Shown piece by piece: positions 61,026-64,000 of a DNA stretch of 64,000 nt. Location: positions 186,001 to 250,000 of the forward strand of contig NZ_JAJLLW010000001.1 in the NCBI RefSeq assembly GCF_020991005.1, written 5' to 3'. Source of the stretch: Halomonas sp. CUBES01. GTDB taxonomy: Bacteria > Pseudomonadota > Gammaproteobacteria > Pseudomonadales > Halomonadaceae. The position numbers were made by a program, and so were the translations under genes. The notes beneath the pieces were generated by a model, which was given only the letters and a program-made list of their open reading frames with translations, ran no database searches and had not been told where the DNA came from. The first letter of the stretch is position 1, and each line of letters starts with the position of its first letter.

Positions 61026-61658
61026 ATGTTTAAAATGTTGATGGTTGCGGTTGCCGGATTGAGCCTGTCAGCGGCAGTCAGTGCCCAAGAGCTTGTCGAA
61101 GGCCAGCACTACCGGGCGCTCGAGAAGCCGATCGATACCCAGGTGGACGATGGTCAGATCGAGGTCCTGGATATTTTCTGGTACGGCTGCCCGCACTGCT
61201 ATCGTCTGCAGTCATTCGTCAATCAATGGGAAGACACGCTCGATGACGACGTCACCCTGGTCAAGATGCCCGCGACCATGGGGGGCGACTGGAACACCCA
61301 CGCCACAGCCTTCTATGCCGCTAAAGAGCTGGGCATCGCCGACGAGATGCACGCGGATTTCTTCGACGCCATCCATCAGGATAAGCGTTCGATGACCGAC
61401 AGCGACGAGATCGCCGCCTTTTTCACCCACTACGGCGTCAGCGAAGAAGAAGCCCAGGAAGCCCTGACAGCCTTCAACGTGCGCAGCAACGTCAACAAGG
61501 CCAACAGCCGCATGCGTGACATGCGCCTGATGGGCGTCCCCGCCCTGGTCGTCGATGGCCGCTACGTGGTAACGCCGAGCAGCGCCGGCAGTCTGGAAAA
61601 CATGCCGAACATCGCCGATGCGCTGGTCGACCAGGTGCGCGAAGCGCGCGATGAGTAA
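61026..61658 (+). CDS. dsbA: Thiol:disulfide interchange protein DsbA
   Basis: The 210-residue periplasmic oxidase has a signal peptide (cut after VSA, residue 20) and the active site CPHC at 55-58 within IFWYGCPHCYRL. The cis-proline loop is MGVPALVVDGRYV. It introduces disulfides into secreted proteins and would act on the cysteine-bearing TRAP binding proteins here. It has a 112-bp spacer after the cytochrome gene. Confidence 0.95.
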   Translation: MFKMLMVAVAGLSLSAAVSAQELVEGQHYRALEKPIDTQVDDGQIEVLDIFWYGCPHCYRLQSFVNQWEDTLDDDVTLVKMPATMGGDWNTHATAFYAAKELGIADEMHADFFDAIHQDKRSMTDSDEIAAFFTHYGVSEEEAQEALTAFNVRSNVNKANSRMRDMRLMGVPALVVDGRYVVTPSSAGSLENMPNIADALVDQVREARDE

Positions 61659-61678
61659 CGCCGTTTGACGGTCGGGGT

Positions 61679-62500
61679 ATGGGATTGACCATGAATGAGC
61701 TGGAGGCTCGCAAGCCGCTGCTGAGCAGCGGCCATTTACGTCTGCTGACCTTTAATCTCCAGGTCGGTATTCAAACCTCGGCGTATCATCACTACGTGAC
61801 ACGCAGCTGGCAGCACTTCCTGCCCCACCCCCGCCGCCTGCAGCGCCTGGACATGATGGGCGAGGTAATGGGCAAGTTTGACGTGGTGGGCCTGCAGGAA
61901 GTCGATGGGGGCAGCTTTCGCTCAAGCCGCATCAACCAGGTGGAATACCTGGCCACCCAAGCGGGTATGCCTCACCATTTTCAGCAGCTCAACCGCAACC
62001 TCGGGCGAATTGCCCAGCACAGTAACGGGCTGCTGTCGCGCCTGGTACCCAGCCAGATAGAAGAGCACCGTTTGCCGGGCGCCATGCCCGGGCGCGGGGC
62101 CATTCACGTACGTTTTGGTGAGGGACCGGATGCGCTGCATATTTTTGTGGCGCATCTGGCACTGAGTCACCGTGGTCGCGTGCGACAGCTGAACTACCTC
62201 AGCGATATCATCCAGCCACTGCGCCATGTGGTGGTCATGGGTGATCTGAACTGCACGCCGGATCAGCTGCATGCCCACGAGCGTTTCAACGCGTCGCTGC
62301 CGCTCCACCCGGTCAAACCCCTGCTGAGCTACCCCTCCTGGCAGCCGCGTCGGGCGCTGGATCACATTCTGCTTTCCCAATCCCTCGAGGCGGTGGACGT
62401 TCAGGTGTTGGATCACCTGTTTTCTGACCACCTCCCAATCGCTGTCGACCTGCCACTTCCCGACGCTTGTCTGGCGGCGATTCGCGCAAGCGTTAAATAA
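61679..62500 (+). CDS. Endonuclease/exonuclease/phosphatase-family protein
   Basis: The 273-residue protein has the DNase I-like fold: LLTFNLQVGIQ, VVGLQEVDGGSF with the metal-binding Glu, FVAHLALS, VVMGDLNCTPDQ, RALDHILLS and FSDHLPIAVDL. Its place right after dsbA is shared with Pseudomonas. ATG 61691 is an alternative start. Catalytic residues look complete, but whether it cleaves nucleic acid or a phosphoester is unknown. Confidence 0.87.
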   Translation: MGLTMNELEARKPLLSSGHLRLLTFNLQVGIQTSAYHHYVTRSWQHFLPHPRRLQRLDMMGEVMGKFDVVGLQEVDGGSFRSSRINQVEYLATQAGMPHHFQQLNRNLGRIAQHSNGLLSRLVPSQIEEHRLPGAMPGRGAIHVRFGEGPDALHIFVAHLALSHRGRVRQLNYLSDIIQPLRHVVVMGDLNCTPDQLHAHERFNASLPLHPVKPLLSYPSWQPRRALDHILLSQSLEAVDVQVLDHLFSDHLPIAVDLPLPDACLAAIRASVK

Positions 62501-62598
62501 TCGCCATGGCGTGGCGCCCACAGGCGCTGCAATGTCCGCGTATATGCGCTATTGTCTGGGGCGCTGACTCCCCTAGCCGTATGACGCGAGACACTTTC

Positions 62599-63159
62599 AT
62601 GTCGGACACTACACAACTACCTGCCTTTATCGGTGCGCTGGACCGCGCTTCGGAGTGGTTCGGACGCACCCTTGCGTGGCTGATCATCATCATGATGCTG
62701 ATTCAGTTCGCGATTGTATTGCTGCGCTATGCCTTCAGCGTGAACAGCATTTTCATGCAAGAGCTGGTGATGTACATGCACGCCAGCGTCTTCATGCTCG
62801 GCGCTGCCTACACCTTTCGCCACGACGGGCACGTGCGGGTGGATATCTTCTATCGCGGTATGACGCCGCGCCGCCAAGCCCTGATCAATATCGTGGGCAT
62901 TATCATGCTGTTGATACCGGTGATGATTTTCATCATCGCCTCAAGCCTGGGGTACGTGGCCAACGCCTGGCGCATTCTGGAAACGTCTCCCGACTATGGC
63001 GGTATTCCGGCAGTGTATGCGCTCAAAACCCTGATCCCGCTGTTTGCCCTGCTGATGATCGTTCAGGGCGTGATCGAGGTGGTGCGCAATGGCTATGTGC
63101 TGACCGGGCGAAGCGTACCGCCCGGCACGGATGATACCCATCTTGAGGAGCGGGTTTGA
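62599..63159 (+). CDS. TRAP transporter small permease (DctQ type)
   Basis: The 186-residue protein has four membrane helices: FGRTLAWLIIIMMLIQFAIVLLRYAF, then MQELVMYMHASVFMLGAAYTFRHDGHVRVDIFYRGM, typical of the larger-solute TRAP subgroup. ATG 62599 is chosen; in-frame ATGs lie upstream at 62581 and 62506. Its TGA shares one base with the large permease start. No binding-protein gene precedes it; it may follow beyond the window. Confidence 0.85.
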   Translation: MSDTTQLPAFIGALDRASEWFGRTLAWLIIIMMLIQFAIVLLRYAFSVNSIFMQELVMYMHASVFMLGAAYTFRHDGHVRVDIFYRGMTPRRQALINIVGIIMLLIPVMIFIIASSLGYVANAWRILETSPDYGGIPAVYALKTLIPLFALLMIVQGVIEVVRNGYVLTGRSVPPGTDDTHLEERV

Positions 63160-64000
63160 TGCTGGAATTCATGCCGATCGTGTTATTTGCCGTTATCTGC
63201 ATCGTGCTGATGTTCGGCTTCCCTGTGGCGCTCTCGCTGGCGGGCACGGCGCTGCTGTTCGCCGGTATGGGGCTGGGTCTCCAAGCCATGGGTATCGATG
63301 CCAACTTCGACGCCGGCTACCTGGCCGCCCTGCCCAATCGCCTGTACGGCATCATGACCAACCAGACGCTGCTGGCGGTGCCCCTGTTTGTCCTCATGGG
63401 CGTGCTGCTGGAAAAGTCCAAGGTCGCGGAGACCCTGCTCGACGCCATGGCGCTGCTGTTCGGTGCCATGCGCGGTGGCCTGGGCATTTCGGTCACCCTG
63501 GTGGGCATGCTGATGGCCGCGTCCACCGGTATTGTCGGCGCGACCGTGGTTACCATGGGCCTGATGTCGCTGCCCACCATGCTGAAGCGTGGCTACAGCA
63601 CGTCGCTTGCGACCGGGACGATCTGCGCCACCGGTACGCTGGGCCAGATCATTCCGCCGTCCATCGCGCTGGTACTGCTCGGTGACGTGCTGTCCTCGGC
63701 GTACCAGCAGGCGCAGCTGGATATGGGCATTTTCAGCCCCAAAACGGTGTCGGTGGGTGATCTCTTCATGGGCGCGCTGGTGCCGGGCTTGCTCCTGGTC
63801 GTGATGTACATGAGCTACGTGGCGCTGGTGGCGTGGCTGCGTCCCAGCATGGCACCGGCGGCGGATCGTCAGGAACTGATGGAAGAGCTTGGCCACACCA
63901 AGGGCCTGGGCATGCTGCTGCTCAAGGGCCTGGTACCCCCGGTGGTGCTGATCGTGGCGGTGCTGGGCTCGATCCTCAGCGGTTTTGCCACGCCCACCGA
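63159..64000 (+). CDS. TRAP transporter large permease (DctM type), 5' part (runs off the window end)
   Basis: About 280 codons are visible from ATG 63159: FAVICIVLMFGFPVALSLAGTALLF, VPLFVLMGVLLEKSKVAETLLDAMALLFGAMRGG, STGIVGATVVTMGLMSLPTMLKRGY and TICATGTLGQIIPPSIALVLLGDVL. GATVVTMGLMSLP in place of GSSLATASTM sets it in the subgroup with long DctM proteins that carry 2-oxo acids or mannitol-like and chloroaromatic solutes. The gene continues past the window after FATPT. Confidence 0.9.
   Translation, partial: MLEFMPIVLFAVICIVLMFGFPVALSLAGTALLFAGMGLGLQAMGIDANFDAGYLAALPNRLYGIMTNQTLLAVPLFVLMGVLLEKSKVAETLLDAMALLFGAMRGGLGISVTLVGMLMAASTGIVGATVVTMGLMSLPTMLKRGYSTSLATGTICATGTLGQIIPPSIALVLLGDVLSSAYQQAQLDMGIFSPKTVSVGDLFMGALVPGLLLVVMYMSYVALVAWLRPSMAPAADRQELMEELGHTKGLGMLLLKGLVPPVVLIVAVLGSILSGFATPT

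Overview
The window looks like a chromosomal segment of a moderately GC-rich gammaproteobacterium, most likely a Halomonas-type member of the Halomonadaceae or a close relative. The reasons are the housekeeping synteny (hemC-hemD-hemX-hemY; argH-lptM-lysA-dapF-DUF484-xerC-yigB; yihA/cytochrome c4/dsbA), the HexR and PcaR-like regulators, and the unusual number of TRAP transporters. The species is an inference from gene content. I saw no rRNA, tRNA, CRISPR array, insertion sequence, integrase of a mobile element or phage gene.

Layout. 1-7.4 kb: 5' part of uvrD with a LexA-like box, a HexR-like regulator, a small basic protein, a sodium symporter, a DUF72 protein, the 2-oxoadipate dioxygenase/decarboxylase HglS and an IclR (PcaR-like) regulator. 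7.5-15.5 kb: quinate/shikimate funnel (aroQ, a shikimate/quinate dehydrogenase, the QuiC 3-dehydroshikimate dehydratase fusion), a complete TRAP transporter and a TetR regulator. 15.7-22.7 kb: protocatechuate branch of the beta-ketoadipate pathway (pcaB; pcaIJF, fused pcaDC = pcaL, pcaHG). 22.8-28.2 kb: vanillate demethylase vanAB, its GntR regulator VanR, a TRAP binding protein without its own permease, and a DcaP-like porin. 28.3-40.9 kb: hydroxycinnamate degradation (thiolase, feruloyl-CoA synthetase, MarR regulator, ech, vdh) interleaved with one TRAP system and followed by a second. 41-46.1 kb: aryl-alcohol-type dehydrogenase, aldehyde dehydrogenase, AraC regulator and 4-hydroxybenzoate hydroxylase pobA. 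46.2-64 kb: housekeeping (heme synthesis, a LOV-GGDEF-EAL protein, arginine, lysine and diaminopimelate synthesis, xerC, yihA, cytochrome c4, dsbA) and the start of a further TRAP transporter.

How the genes work together. Ferulate or p-coumarate is activated by Fcs, cleaved by Ech to vanillin or 4-hydroxybenzaldehyde, and oxidised by Vdh. VanAB and PobA turn the resulting vanillate and 4-hydroxybenzoate into protocatechuate. Quinate or shikimate reaches the same compound through AroE-like, AroQ and QuiC enzymes. PcaHG, PcaB, PcaL, PcaIJ and PcaF convert protocatechuate to succinyl-CoA and acetyl-CoA. Uptake appears to rest on TRAP systems and a DcaP-like porin; no PcaK/VanK-type MFS permease is present in the window.

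The most interesting new signals are regulatory. A GTTCG-N5-CGAAC palindrome recurs, sometimes imperfectly, before the IclR gene, pcaB, pcaIJF-L-HG, a TRAP operon and the porin, suggesting one PcaR-type regulon that joins catabolism to uptake. Two TAGTT-N3-AACTA sites flank the MarR gene of the ferulate block. A VanR-type ATTGGATCCAA operator lies before vanA, and a 16-bp palindrome with the same core lies inside vanR. A LOV photosensor sits on a c-di-GMP enzyme beside hemC.
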